A stretch of 64,000 bases of DNA from positions 806,001-870,000 of the forward strand of contig CAWFXD010000001.1 in NCBI GenBank assembly GCA_963819695.1, given 5' to 3'. Source of the stretch: DASZIT01 sp963819695. GTDB taxonomy: Bacteria > Actinomycetota > Acidimicrobiia > Acidimicrobiales > RAAP-2. Of this stretch, positions 43,204 through 53,328 are shown one piece after another (the stretch's first letter is position 1; each line of letters starts with the position of its first letter). The notes beneath the pieces are model-generated. The model did no database searches, was not told the DNA's origin, and worked only from the letters and a program-made list of their open reading frames with translations. Made by a program: the position numbers and the translations under genes.

Positions 43204-46159
43204 ATGGCCATCGCACCCCAGCGGCTCGGAATCGGCATCCGTCGCCATTTCACCAATCCCGATGTCCATCCCTACGACGAGGTCGAATGGGAGCGGCGCG
43301 ACGCCCGAATCACCAACTACCGCGACGGCGCGGTGGCCTTCGAGCAGCTGGATGTGGAGGTGCCCGAGACCTGGAGCCTGAACGCCACCAACATCCTGTC
43401 CCAGAAGTACTTCCGGGGAACCCCGGGCACCTCTGAGCGCGAGTCGTCCCTCAAGCAGGTGGCCGACCGGGTGGTGGACACCATCACCGACTGGGGCACC
43501 AAGGACGGTTATTTCGCCGACGACGAAGAGGCGGAGACCTTCCGGGCCGAGCTGAAGCATCTGATCATCCACCAGAAGGCGGCATTCAACTCGCCGGTGT
43601 GGTTCAACATCGGGGTGGCCGGGGTACCGCAGCAGGGCTCGGCGTGTTTCATCCTGGCCGTCGACGACACCATGGACTCCATCCTCAACTGGTACACGGA
43701 AGAGGGTGTGATCTTCAAGGGTGGCTCGGGAGCGGGCGTCAACCTCTCCCGCATCCGCTCCTCCCACGAGCTCCTGAAGGGCGGCGGGACGGCGTCGGGT
43801 CCGGTGAGCTTCATGCGGGGGGCCGACTCGTCGGCCGGGACCATCAAGTCGGGTGGGAAGACCCGGCGGGCGGCCAAGATGGTCATCCTCGACATCGATC
43901 ATCCCGACATCGAGGACTTCGTGTGGTGCAAGGCCATCGAGGAGCGCAAGGCGCGGGTGCTGCGCGACGCCGGATTCGACATGGACCTCGACGGCAAGGA
44001 CTCCATCAGCCTGCAGTACCAGAACGCCAACAACTCGGTGCGGGTGACCGATGAGTTCATGGAGGCGGTGGTGGACGGGGGGGACTGGCCACTGATCACC
44101 CGGGGGGACGGCGAGGTCGTCCGTTCGGTGCCCGCCCGCGACCTCTTCCGTCAGATCGCCCACGCCGCCTGGGAGTGCGCCGACCCCGGCATGCAGTTCG
44201 ACACCACCATCAACAGGTGGCACACCGCCTCCAACACCGGGCGGATCAACGGAAGCAACCCCTGCAGCGAGTACATGCACCTCGACAACTCGGCGTGCAA
44301 TCTCGCCAGCCTCAACCTGATGAAGTTCCTGCACCCCGACTCGTCCTTCGACGTGGACGGCTACAAGGCCGCGGTCGAGGTGATCTTCACCGCCCAGGAG
44401 ATCATCGTGGGCAACGCCGACTATCCGACCGAGAAGATCACCGAGAACTCCCGGCGGTTCCGGGAGCTGGGCATCGGCTACGCCAACCTCGGCGCGCTGC
44501 TGATGGCCCAGGGACTGCCCTACGACTCCGACGACGGCCGGGCCTGGGCGGCGGCCATCACCGCGTTGATGACCGGGCACGCCTATTCGACCTCGGCCCG
44601 CATCGCCGCCCGGATGGGCCCGTTCGCCGGGTTCCACGAGAACGTCGAGCCGATGCTCGGCGTGCTGCGCATGCACCGTGATGAGGTGGCCGATGATCGA
44701 CGAGGAGATGGTGCCGACCGACCTGTTGTCGGCCGCCCAGGAGTCGTGGGACATCGCGGTGGAACTGGGCGAGGAGTACGGGGTGCGCAACTCGCAGGCC
44801 AGCGTGTTGGCCCCGACCGGGACCATCGGGCTGCTGATGGACTGCGACACCACCGGCGTCGAGCCGGACCTCGGCCTGGTCAAGACCAAGAAGCTGGTCG
44901 GCGGCGGCACCATGTCCATCGTCAACCAGACGGTGCCCCGTGCCCTCACCCGGCTGGGCTACTCACCCGACCAGGTGGACGAGATCATCGCCTACATCGA
45001 CGAGCACAAGACCATCGTGGGTGCCCCTTACCTGTCCGCCGACCACCTCCCGGTGTTCGCCTGCTCGATGGGCGACAACACCATCCACTACCTCGGCCAT
45101 GTCCGGATGATGGGGGCGGTCCAGCCGTTCATCTCCGGAGCCATCTCCAAGACGGTCAACCTCCCCGAGGACGTCACCGTCGAGGACGTCGAGCAGTTGC
45201 ACATCGATGCCTGGCAGATGGGGATCAAGGCGGTAGCCGTCTACCGGGACAACTGCAAGGTGGGCCAGCCCCTCTCGACGACCAAGAAGGACGGGGCGGT
45301 CATCGACGAGGTGATGGCCGACGTGATCGCCGGTGCCGCCGTCGCCGGCGGTGACAGTGCCCCGGCGGGTTCGGAAGCGGAGGCTCACGCCCGCGAGCTG
45401 ACCGAGCGGATCGCCGGGCTCGAGCGGGCCCTGGTCCACGAGCAGGCCCGGGCGGCGGACACCGTGCTGGTGGGTGCGGTGCGAGAGCGCCTGCCCCGCC
45501 GGCGCAAGTCATCCACCTTCGCCTTCCGGGTGGCCGACTGCGAGGGATACGTCACCGTCGGGGAGTACGAGGACGGGCGTCCGGGAGAGGTCTTCATGAA
45601 GGTGTCGAAGCAGGGGTCGACCCTGGCCGGCATCATGGATGCGTTCTCGATCTCGGTGAGCCTCGGCCTGCAGCACGGCGTGCCGCTGGCCACCTATGTG
45701 CGCAAGTACACCAACATGCGGTTCGAGCCGGCCGGGATCACCGACGACGCCGAGCTCCGGATCGCCACCAGCCTGGTCGACTACATCTTCCGGCGGCTGG
45801 CTGTTGACTACCTCCCGGTTGCCGAGCGTCTCGAGTTGGGCGTGTTGTCCACCGCCGAGCGGATGCAGCCGACGCTTCCCGGCGTGGAGGAGACGGCCAC
45901 CGAGTCGCGGGGAATCAGCGGGATCGACGTCGAGGATCCACTGACGGCGTTCGTGGTCGAGGGCAGCGATCCGGATCCCACCGGGACCGGGGCATCGCCG
46001 GCGTCCGTGGGGCCCGCAGGGTCGCCATCTGCCGGCCAGCCGATCGTCCGGATGGAGCCTCGGGACGCGCCGTACTGCTACCAGTGCGGCAACGCCATGC
46101 AGCGGGCGGGCTCCTGCTACGTCTGTGGGAGCTGCGGCACAACCAGCGGCTGCTCGTAA
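43204..46159 (+). CDS. nrdJ: Vitamin B12-dependent (class II) ribonucleotide reductase, one frameshift
   Basis: Makes deoxyribonucleotides using adenosylcobalamin; about 984 residues. N-terminal catalytic region contains SPVWFNIGV, GGSGAGVNLSRIRSSHE, NPCSEYMHLDNSACNLASLNL (active-site Cys and Asn/Glu block) and NSQASVLAPTGTIG (C-terminal loop). The C-terminus has a TSCPxx-like zinc motif, YCYQCGNAMQRAGSCYVCGSCG. Near 44693 one extra base splits it: HRDEVAD continues one frame over as MIDEEMVP. Both sides are perfectly conserved, so an assembly error is likely. Confidence 0.9.
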
Positions 46160-46697
46160 GCGAGCCGGCGGCCTGCCGCGCTGCCACGCGCTGCCGCGGC
46201 CAGGGGTCCCGGCCTGGGACAAGCGGTCGGCCACGGGCGCGGTGGACGGCTCTTGAGTGCCCGCTTCGATTTGAAATGAAGCCCGAGTCCGCCATCTGTG
46301 GCTCCGGGCCATGAGGGCGGCTGAGCACGATCGGTCCTGACGGTCGAGTGTCGCCGTATTCGATCTGACTGCGCCCTGGCTTCGATCCTTCCGCCGACGG
46401 GCGTGGCCGACGCAAGGTCCTGGTCCGGTAACCGTTTCCAATGTGACTCACATCCACCTGGACCTGGACCCCCGGCAATGGGAGCCATTCGATGTTGATG
46501 AAATTGATTCGGATCCGGGCCATCAGGGTAAGGCTGAGCCGGGACTCCCCGTCGAAAGGGACTCACTAGCGGTTCGGGGACGTCTGGCAACAGAAACATG
46601 GGCTCTGGCCTGGGAATACGGATCGGCCCCCTGGGTTCGACCCCGACGCAACAAATGTAACGGTTCGTGCTTGTGCGACGTGGAGATAAGGAGACCC
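46160..46697 (+). other. 538-bp intergenic leader before the first GH16 gene
   Basis: No gene or recognisable riboswitch. The first bases contain GC-rich inverted repeats that may terminate nrdJ. The rest is AT-richer than flanking genes, with several purine-rich stems. I looked for cyclic-di-GMP and cyclic-di-AMP riboswitch signatures and did not find them. Confidence 0.4.
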
Positions 46698-47930
46698 GTG
46701 CGGCGGGGAACAGGGAACTGCCAAACGCCGAAATCGTCCAATCCACTCACGGCCGTGCCAAACCGCCCCCACGCCTGGAGGGCGTCCGCGCTCCTGGGAG
46801 GATTGACACTCGTTGCGGTTTTGGCGATGGTGCCTTCCAGCAGCGCCCGATCGGGTGCTTCGGGTGCTGGGCTCGATCCCTCCCACACCGGAAATGCCCT
46901 CGTTGCGGCCAATTCGACGCAGCCAACCCGCCAACGGCACAGTCCACAGACGACGATCCCGACCACCACCACCTCGACCACCACTTCGACCACCATCACT
47001 GCCGACACTTCTCCGAACCCGACGACCACGACTTCGACATCTGCACCGGGTGCCACCACTCCGTCGGCCCCCGCCGGCGGGGCCACCACTTCTACGACCG
47101 TGCCGACCGGTGGGTCCTGCGGCGGCCAGCCGACCCTGGTGTCCGACGGCTCCACCTGGACGTGCAGCTTCGATAGCGAATTCACCAGCACGTCGCTCGA
47201 CACCAACCAGTGGACACCGATCACCACCGCGGGGAGCGGGTATATCTCCGGCCTGACGGCGTGCTTCGTGAACTCCCCCAACAACATCTCGGTGGGCAAT
47301 GGCTATTTGAGCCTGACCGCCCGCAAAGAGGCGGCTCCGTTCCTCTGTAAAGCACCCTTTTTTAGCTTCATCACTCAATACACCAGCGGTACCGTAGCTA
47401 CTTATCGTTTGTTCTCCCAGGCCTACGGGCGCTTCGACGTGATGGCCAAGCTCCCGACGGCGACGGTCGCCGGGCTTCAGTCGTCCCTGTGGCTCTTGCC
47501 CCAGAACGAGACCAAGTTCGGGGCATGGCCAGCATCAGGTGAGATCGACATCGCGGAGACCTACAGCGAGTATCCGACTCTGGCCATCCCCTTCATTCAT
47601 TACAGTTTCGACCCGGGTACCGCCAACCCCTCGACCAACACCAACATCGTCACCAATGACGCCTGCACCATCGACCCCTCCCAATTCAACGATTACGTGG
47701 TCGAATGGACGCCCAACACGATCACGATGATTTACAACGGAAAGACCTGCCTGATCGATCATTGGGCCCCGTCGTCGCCCTTGACTCGACCTCAACCCTT
47801 CAACCAACCGTTCTTCATCAATCTGACTCAGGCCCTCGGCGTCTGGACCAACAACTTCAACCCTCTCAACACTCCGTTGCCGGCCACCAGCCAGATCCAA
47901 TACGTGCGGGCCTGGAAGCTGGTTTCCTGA
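46698..47930 (+). CDS. Secreted GH16-family glucanase/hydrolase (copy 1)
   Basis: A 410-residue exported glycoside hydrolase. GTG 46698 is chosen because AAGGAG (46688-46693) lies 4 nt upstream. Signal peptide about 30-52 (ASALLGGLTLVAVLAMVPS), then a Thr/Ser/Pro-rich linker and the GH16 jelly roll (DGSTWTCSFDSEFTSTSLDTNQW onward). The catalytic signature is GEIDIAETYSEYP (nucleophile and acid/base Glu, about 282 and 287). Probable target is a beta-1,3/1,4-glucan or related glycan. It is a tandem paralogue of the next gene. Confidence 0.85.
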   Translation: MRRGTGNCQTPKSSNPLTAVPNRPHAWRASALLGGLTLVAVLAMVPSSSARSGASGAGLDPSHTGNALVAANSTQPTRQRHSPQTTIPTTTTSTTTSTTITADTSPNPTTTTSTSAPGATTPSAPAGGATTSTTVPTGGSCGGQPTLVSDGSTWTCSFDSEFTSTSLDTNQWTPITTAGSGYISGLTACFVNSPNNISVGNGYLSLTARKEAAPFLCKAPFFSFITQYTSGTVATYRLFSQAYGRFDVMAKLPTATVAGLQSSLWLLPQNETKFGAWPASGEIDIAETYSEYPTLAIPFIHYSFDPGTANPSTNTNIVTNDACTIDPSQFNDYVVEWTPNTITMIYNGKTCLIDHWAPSSPLTRPQPFNQPFFINLTQALGVWTNNFNPLNTPLPATSQIQYVRAWKLVS

Positions 47931-48123
47931 TCTCGTCGTTACGGCTGGCGAATATGACATCGTCCCCTTGAATACCTCGGAGCCGGTCGCCAACTCTCTG
48001 CTTGGTACTGTTCCGCCCCGCAGAAATCTGGACGCCTGTGTCCGAAATGAAAGTTCTAAAGCTCCAGCCCCATCGGGCCGAAATCTATGAGTACACGTAC
48101 CGCGACCGATCGAAAGTTGACGC

Positions 48124-49290
48124 ATGCCACTCCCAGTCAAGCGGGCGACCCAATCCTTGCTCGGGCCGGGCGACGGCGAGAAAGCCGGATCTCGCCTGTC
48201 GACCTATTCTGCGTTGCTCTTCGCGGTAGCTCTGGTCGGCGTGCTCGTCGCCGTCCCCTCCATCGCGTCCGGACCCGGCAGCTCGGTTTCGGCCCACTTT
48301 GTCCAGTATCCGTTACATAGAAGGCCGCCACCGACCACCACCACGACAACCACCACTCCGACCACAACGACGACCACCACCACTCCGACGACGACGACGA
48401 CCACCACGACTACTCCGTCGACGACCACCACGACATCGACGTCGACCACGACGACCACCATCCCCAGCGGGACGAACTGCGGCAATCAGCAGACGTTGGT
48501 GGCCGACGGCTCCACCTGGACCTGCAGCTTCGACACCGAGTTCACCGGCACGTCGCTCAATCCGAGCCAATGGATCCCGATCACCACCGCGGCCAGCGGC
48601 TATCTCTCCGGGGCGGTGGCCTGCTATGTGAACTCCCCCAACAACATCTCGGTGGGCAACGGCTATCTGAGCCTGACCGCCCGCAAAGAGGCGGCTCCGT
48701 TCAGCTGCAACACCCCGTGGGGCCCTTTCACCACCCAATACACCAGTGGGACCGTAGCTACCTACGGGTTGTTCTCCCAGGCCTACGGGCGCTTCGAGGT
48801 GAGAGCCAAGATCCCGGCGGCGACGGTGGCCGGGCTCCAGTCGTCCCTCTGGCTCCTCCCCCAGAACGAGACCCAGTTCGGGCCATGGCCGGCCTCGGGG
48901 GAGATCGACATCGCGGAGATGTACAGCGAATACCCGACCCTGGCCATCCCCACCATCCACTACAACTACAACGCGAGCACGGTCAACGCCACCACCAACA
49001 CCAACACCGTCACCAACTACGCCTGCACCTTCAACCCCAACGTATTCAACGACTTCGTGGTCGAATGGACGCCCACCACCATCACCATGCTCTACAACGG
49101 GACGACCTGCCTGGTCGATCACTGGATCCCGTCTTCGCCCCTGGTTGCCCCTCAGCCCTTCAACCAACCCTTCTTCGTCAACCTGACCCAGGCCCTCGGC
49201 ATCGGCACCGACAACTTCAATCCGGCGACCACCCCGTTGCCGGCCACCACCGAGATCCAGTACGTGCGGGCCTGGAAGCTGGGCTCCTGA
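48124..49290 (+). CDS. Secreted GH16-family glucanase/hydrolase (copy 2)
   Basis: A 388-residue paralogue of the preceding gene, with the catalytic domain nearly identical in long stretches (NSPNNISVGNGYLSLTARKEAAPF; catalytic GEIDIAEMYSEYP, Glu about 260 and 265). The signal region is different, and the linker is a nearly pure poly-Thr stretch (about residues 70-115; ACC/ACG codons with some Pro), typical of O-glycosylated linkers. Start ATG 48124 lacks a strong ribosome-binding site. Together with copy 1 it is a recent duplication. Confidence 0.86.
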   Translation: MPLPVKRATQSLLGPGDGEKAGSRLSTYSALLFAVALVGVLVAVPSIASGPGSSVSAHFVQYPLHRRPPPTTTTTTTTPTTTTTTTTPTTTTTTTTTPSTTTTTSTSTTTTTIPSGTNCGNQQTLVADGSTWTCSFDTEFTGTSLNPSQWIPITTAASGYLSGAVACYVNSPNNISVGNGYLSLTARKEAAPFSCNTPWGPFTTQYTSGTVATYGLFSQAYGRFEVRAKIPAATVAGLQSSLWLLPQNETQFGPWPASGEIDIAEMYSEYPTLAIPTIHYNYNASTVNATTNTNTVTNYACTFNPNVFNDFVVEWTPTTITMLYNGTTCLVDHWIPSSPLVAPQPFNQPFFVNLTQALGIGTDNFNPATTPLPATTEIQYVRAWKLGS

Positions 49291-49310
49291 GCCGGCGCGC
49301 CAATCCACGG

Positions 49311-49343
49311 GACCCCGACCGCGTCGCCGGACCGGTCGGGGTC
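49311..49343 (+). terminator. Hairpin terminator after the GH16 pair
   Basis: GACCCCGACCG (49311-49321) and CGGTCGGGGTC (49333-49343) form a perfect 11-bp stem with an 11-nt loop, 21 bp after the second GH16 stop. No U-tract. Confidence 0.6.
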
Positions 49344-49442
49344 TCGGGTCCCGCCACTACCGCCAACCTCCACCGCCAACCACCCGGATCCGCCGTCCCC
49401 ACTCGCCTGGGCCTGACCGGACAACTGATCTAGGGTTGTACC

Positions 49443-49721
49443 GTGGACGATGACGCCGACAACCGGAGGCCGACGGATTCCGAGCTGACGGAGTTGGCGC
49501 TGGCGGCCGATCCCGATGCCCCTCTCGACGCCGATGCGATGCCGATGGACGTCTATCTGGCTCAGACGCCGGGGCTGTTACCCGAGTGGTACATGCCCCT
49601 CGGCCTGGCCCGTCCGGTCAGGGGCTGGAAGGTCCCGGTGGTGGCGGGCCTGGTCGCCACCTTCCTGGTCCTCGAAGGCCTGGGGTTGTGCAGCGCCTAC
49701 GGACACGTCGTCATCGGCTGA
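49443..49721 (+). CDS. Small single-pass membrane protein
   Basis: A 92-residue protein. An acidic N-terminal half (DDDADNRRPTDSELTELALAADPDAPLDADAMPMDVYL) is followed by LPEWYMPLGLARPVRG and a TM helix (about 65-85; WKVPVVAGLVATFLVLEGL). GTG 49443 is preceded by TAGGGT with 6 nt spacing, consistent with a leaderless transcript. No family recognised. Confidence 0.65.
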   Translation: MDDDADNRRPTDSELTELALAADPDAPLDADAMPMDVYLAQTPGLLPEWYMPLGLARPVRGWKVPVVAGLVATFLVLEGLGLCSAYGHVVIG

Positions 49722-49737
49722 CCGCTGGCCGAAGGCC

Positions 49738-50388
49738 TTACTTCGTCGACATCGGTGGCAGCCCGAACCGGCCCCGGATGGCGGCCTGCACCGCTTCGAC
49801 CGACTCAGTGGCGTCGATGGTGGCCACGTACTCCTTGCGTTCGAAGATCTGCAGTACCGGGGCGGTGTGCTCGTGGTACTCCCGGATCCGGATGGCCAGC
49901 GCCTCGGGGGTGTCATCCTCCCGGGCCACCAACCGGCCCCCGCAGACATCGCAGACGTCGGGTTCGGCCGGGCGGCTTTCGATCAGGTTGTAGTCCAGCC
50001 CGCAACCTTCGCAAACACGACGAGCCAGGATCCGACGTTCGACCTCGCGGTCGGGAAGCTCGAGGTTGATCACCCCGTCGATGTCGTAGCTCTCGAGAAA
50101 GAACTCCGCCTGGCGGGAATTGCGGGGGAAACCGTCGATGATGAACCCGAAGTTCCAGTCGTGCTCGGCCAGACGCGTCTGCACGACGTCCTCGATAAGG
50201 TCGTCGTCAACCAGGTGGCCGTCGTTGACGATCCTTCTCACCCGGGCCCCGAGCTTGGTATGGGTCTGAATGTTGGAGCGCAAGATGTCGCCGACGCTGA
50301 TGTGCACCAGGTCGAAGTCGTCGGCCAGGAGCTTGGCCTGGGTGCCTTTCCCGCTCCCCTGGACCCCCATGATGACGTACTTACGCAT
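49738..50388 (-). CDS. adk: Adenylate kinase (zinc-LID type)
   Basis: A 216-residue enzyme (ATP + AMP = 2 ADP). P-loop GVQGSGKGTQ (8-17), NMP-binding DGHLVDDDLIEDVV, FIIDGFPRNSRQAEF and a LID with four Cys (about 126, 129, 146, 149; CEGCG and CDVCG), which binds zinc. Adenylate kinases normally sit in the ribosomal-protein/secY cluster in actinobacteria; here it stands alone between a membrane protein and an epimerase, so it may be a second copy. Confidence 0.92.
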   Translation of the reverse strand: MRKYVIMGVQGSGKGTQAKLLADDFDLVHISVGDILRSNIQTHTKLGARVRRIVNDGHLVDDDLIEDVVQTRLAEHDWNFGFIIDGFPRNSRQAEFFLESYDIDGVINLELPDREVERRILARRVCEGCGLDYNLIESRPAEPDVCDVCGGRLVAREDDTPEALAIRIREYHEHTAPVLQIFERKEYVATIDATESVEAVQAAIRGRFGLPPMSTK

Positions 50389-50466
50389 GCTGGCAGGAAG
50401 CCGATTGCGTCGCTCGGACCCCGGCCCCGGACTCCACCCTTGGTGCGGTGCCCATGGTGCTGAGAA

Positions 50467-51390
50467 TCAGTTGTTCAGGAGCTCGGGGTGGCGGGTGGTG
50501 ACCATCCGATGCATCCCGTCGCGCCACTCCACCGTCGTCGGACCCAGCAGCTCGTGCATCAACGTCAGATCGATCTGCACGCTGTCGATGGTGTTGGCGG
50601 TGGGTTCGAATTTGGCTTCGACCCCGGTCAGCTCGGAGAGGTAGCCGCACCACTCCTCGATGCTCACCGCGTCATCCCCTCCCCAGTTGACGGTGGTGGC
50701 CGGCAGATTGGCGCTGGCCAGCAGGTTGGGCACCATGCCGATGATGTCGTCCTCGTGGAGCGGGTGATACACGCTGGGGGCGTCGATGTTCACCGGGATG
50801 GCACTGCCGTTGAGCATCATCTCGAGGTGGATTGCCGGCCAGCCGCCGCGGTCGCCGTAGGGGACCGACAGCCGGGCGATGGTGGTGGGGAGCTCGAACC
50901 GGCGGGCCGCCCACCGGGCGGTGGCCTCGGCGGCGATCTTGCAGATGCTGTAGGTCCGGAGGAAGGGCCACACCGCGTGGTTGTCGCCCAGCTCGTCGTC
51001 CTCTTTGAAGACGTGATGCCCCATCGGCTTGTAGACGGCGGTGGAGGAGCAGTGGAGGAAGGCGGTGGCCCGCTGGTGGTGCTCCATCAGGGCGGCCAAC
51101 CCGCCGCAGTTGGCATCCAGATCGGTGGTCCAGTCGTTCGACTTGGTCACCGCGAAGTTGATGACGTAGTCGGCGTCGACCGGCAGCCCCGACACGTCAC
51201 CGGTCACCAGATCGATGGGGACGCAGCGGATCCCGGCCGCTTCGAGGCGGGCCCGGGCTTCGTCGTCCCGGAACCGGGCCGCCCCGATCACCTCGTTCTC
51301 CTTGGCCAGGGCCACGGCCACCGGTTCGGCCACCTGACCGGTCGTCCCGGTGATCACGATCGTCTTTCCACTCAACGGTTCAGGCGGCAC
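50467..51390 (-). CDS. NAD-dependent epimerase/dehydratase family protein
   Basis: A 307-residue extended-SDR enzyme. The nucleotide motif TGTTGQVAEPVAVALA replaces the usual GxxGxxG with a less perfect GTTGQVA. The catalytic pair is in TYSICKIAAEATARW (YxxxK). CSSTAVYKPMGHHVFKEDDELG and PYGDRGGWP are typical of sugar epimerase/reductase-like SDRs. The substrate is unknown. The next gene on this strand is adk, 78 bp downstream. Confidence 0.82.
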   Translation of the reverse strand: MPPEPLSGKTIVITGTTGQVAEPVAVALAKENEVIGAARFRDDEARARLEAAGIRCVPIDLVTGDVSGLPVDADYVINFAVTKSNDWTTDLDANCGGLAALMEHHQRATAFLHCSSTAVYKPMGHHVFKEDDELGDNHAVWPFLRTYSICKIAAEATARWAARRFELPTTIARLSVPYGDRGGWPAIHLEMMLNGSAIPVNIDAPSVYHPLHEDDIIGMVPNLLASANLPATTVNWGGDDAVSIEEWCGYLSELTGVEAKFEPTANTIDSVQIDLTLMHELLGPTTVEWRDGMHRMVTTRHPELLNN

Positions 51391-51531
51391 GTCGTCCCCT
51401 TTGGTCCCCGATCCCGACCACCGGGATCCGACGTTGGCGATCCTAGGGGATTCGGATCAGGCACCTCCGGGGCGCCCGCAGCCGGACGATGGTCCCCCGT
51501 GGTGCCCGGGAGGCGAAATTGGTGCTAAGGG

Positions 51532-51561
51532 TGGACACCCGGCCACTTCCTGGGCCATACT
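51532..51561 (+). promoter_or_regulatory. Candidate promoter of the WhiB gene
   Basis: TGGACA (51532-51537), 18 bp, CATACT (51556-51561). It would give a leader of roughly 104 nt before ATG 51672. It is weaker than other promoters in the window. Confidence 0.35.
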
Positions 51562-51671
51562 GTCTTTTCCGCCTTCTTTCACCGGTAGACCGCGTATTCC
51601 CTGGTCACTGGTGCTATCAGCCGAGCGGAACGACCAATGACCCTAATCGACAGTGAGAAAGTGACGTTCCC

Positions 51672-51902
51672 ATGAGTGCCACCTGGCGCAAGCACGCAGC
51701 CTGCCGGGGCATCGATCCAGATGTTTTCTACCCGATCTCCGACGAGGAGGCCGGTGAGGCGAAGGCTATCTGCGATCAATGCGCGGTCCGGGAGGCTTGC
51801 CTCGAGCATGCGCTGGCCAGCCGGGAACGCGAGGGCATCTGGGGCGGGGCTACCGAGCGCGAACGCCGCCGGATCCACCGTCAGCGTCGCAAGTCTGCCT
51901 GA
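51672..51902 (+). CDS. WhiB-family [4Fe-4S] transcriptional regulator
   Basis: A 76-residue actinobacteria-specific iron-sulfur regulator. Cys 11, 34, 37 and 43 (RKHAACRG, CDQCAVREAC) form the cluster site; GIWGGATE (55-62) is the sigma-factor-interacting turn, and the basic C-terminus RERRRIHRQRRKSA contacts DNA. The compact size and single Cys-domain place it with WhiB1/WhiB2-like regulators of division or stress. It lies alone, followed by the yceH-type gene. Confidence 0.92.
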   Translation: MSATWRKHAACRGIDPDVFYPISDEEAGEAKAICDQCAVREACLEHALASREREGIWGGATERERRRIHRQRRKSA

Positions 51903-52033
51903 TCCGGGAGGTGGAGTCGGAATCCCGGCTCCGGTGCTGGCGAGGCAGCGATCGGAAGGCTGCCCGTCCAACCTAGATTCTGGTCGCCCCCCGGCCAGAC
52001 TCTCCGGTGGGACCCGTTGAAGACTGGAGCCCG

Positions 52034-52750
52034 ATGACGATCGCAGTTGGGGTCGACCGCCCGGAACTCTCCGCGGAAGAGATCCGGGTGCTCGGCTGCC
52101 TCATCGAGAAGCAGCTGACCACCCCCCAGCAGTATCCGTTGACCCTCAACGGGCTGACTCTGGCCTGCAACCAGGCCTCGAACCGCTACCCGGTGGTCGC
52201 CTATGACGAAGCCACTGCCGAGCTGGCCGTCCGGACCCTCAAGCAGAAGGGCCTGACCCGTTTCGTCCATCCGACCCATGGCCGGTCGGTCCTACGCTAC
52301 GAGCACGTGCTCCGGGACGCCTTGGGCGTCGACGAGCCGCAACTGGCCATCCTCGCCGTCTTGCTGCTCCGCGGCCCCCAGACGGTGGGGGAGATCCGCA
52401 CCCGGACCGAGCGGATGGCGGAATTCGACGACCTCCGACAGGTCGCCCACGAGCTCGACCTGTTGGCGGAGCACGCCGGTGGCCTGGTGGCGCCGGTGCC
52501 CCGGGGTCCGGGCCAGAAGGAGGGGCGCTTCGTCCACCTGCTGGGCACCGACCCGATGCTGTCGGTTGCCGAGCCTCCGTCCGCCCCGCCGGCCACCGCC
52601 GCGGGCCCCGCTGCCGGAGACACCCACCCGAACCAGGAGTTGACCGCCCTCCAACGGATCGAGCAGCTGTCCGGCGAGGTCGCCGCCTTGAGGAGGGATC
52701 TCGACGCGGTGAGGGCCGAGCTCGGCATCGAGACCGCGACCGGCCAGTGA
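52034..52750 (+). CDS. DUF480 / YceH-family protein
   Basis: A 238-residue protein with LSAEEIRVLGCLIEKQLTTPQQYPLTLNGL and a CNQASNRYPV segment, both hallmarks of YceH (DUF480, two winged-helix domains). The C-terminal part has an acidic Ala/Pro linker and a coiled-coil (QRIEQLSGEVAALRRDLDAV). Biochemical function is unknown. The stop overlaps the GTG of the NUDIX gene, starting a four-gene operon. Confidence 0.88.
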   Translation: MTIAVGVDRPELSAEEIRVLGCLIEKQLTTPQQYPLTLNGLTLACNQASNRYPVVAYDEATAELAVRTLKQKGLTRFVHPTHGRSVLRYEHVLRDALGVDEPQLAILAVLLLRGPQTVGEIRTRTERMAEFDDLRQVAHELDLLAEHAGGLVAPVPRGPGQKEGRFVHLLGTDPMLSVAEPPSAPPATAAGPAAGDTHPNQELTALQRIEQLSGEVAALRRDLDAVRAELGIETATGQ

Positions 52751-53328
52751 ACGAGGTCGAGCGGCTCCGGGCCGCCATCGAGGTGCATCAACCCGGTGAC
52801 GAGCGGGAGGCGGCGTCGCGGGCCACCATCCTGGCCGGACTGGACAGCCTCGAACGGCCGTTCGACGAGAACGCCGACCTCACCCATGTGACCGGATCGG
52901 GCATCGTGGTCGGCCCTCGGGGGGTCATCCTCCACAAGCACCGCCGGCTGCAGATGTGGATGCAACCGGGGGGCCACATCGAGCCGGGGGAGACGGCGGC
53001 CGACGCCGCCCTGCGAGAGTCGGGAGAAGAGACCGGCCTGAGTCTCTCCCATCCGCCCGGCGGCCCGGTGATGGTCCACGTGGATGTCCACCCGGCAGCC
53101 AACGGTCACGTCCACCTCGACGTCCGGTACCTGATGTTCGCCCCCGACCAGGATCCGGCGCCTCCTCCGAACGAGAGCCAGGAGGTGGCCTGGTTCTCCT
53201 GGGAGGAGGCGATGGAGATGGCCGACGACTCGTTAGTCGGCGCACTGCGGACGACCCATAGAGTCATCGGTACCTCGGTGCCCATCCCGGGGACGAGTGA
53301 GACGAGTGAGAGGAGCCGCGATGGCTGA
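52747..53328 (+). CDS. NUDIX hydrolase
   Basis: A 193-residue NUDIX protein. The NUDIX box GGHIEPGETAADAALRESGEETGL (about 76-99) has all canonical Glu residues, so it should cleave a nucleoside-diphosphate-linked substrate. The N-terminal part has TGSGIVVGPRGVILHKHRRL (a MutT-like strand). GTG 52747 overlaps the preceding stop, indicating coupling. Substrate is unknown. Confidence 0.9.
   Translation: MNEVERLRAAIEVHQPGDEREAASRATILAGLDSLERPFDENADLTHVTGSGIVVGPRGVILHKHRRLQMWMQPGGHIEPGETAADAALRESGEETGLSLSHPPGGPVMVHVDVHPAANGHVHLDVRYLMFAPDQDPAPPPNESQEVAWFSWEEAMEMADDSLVGALRTTHRVIGTSVPIPGTSETSERSRDG

Noticed and set aside
46980..47110. CRISPR-like repeats in the GH16 linkers (also 48320-48470)
   Set aside because: The repeats are Thr/Pro codons (ACC, ACG) within open coding frames, with no spacers.
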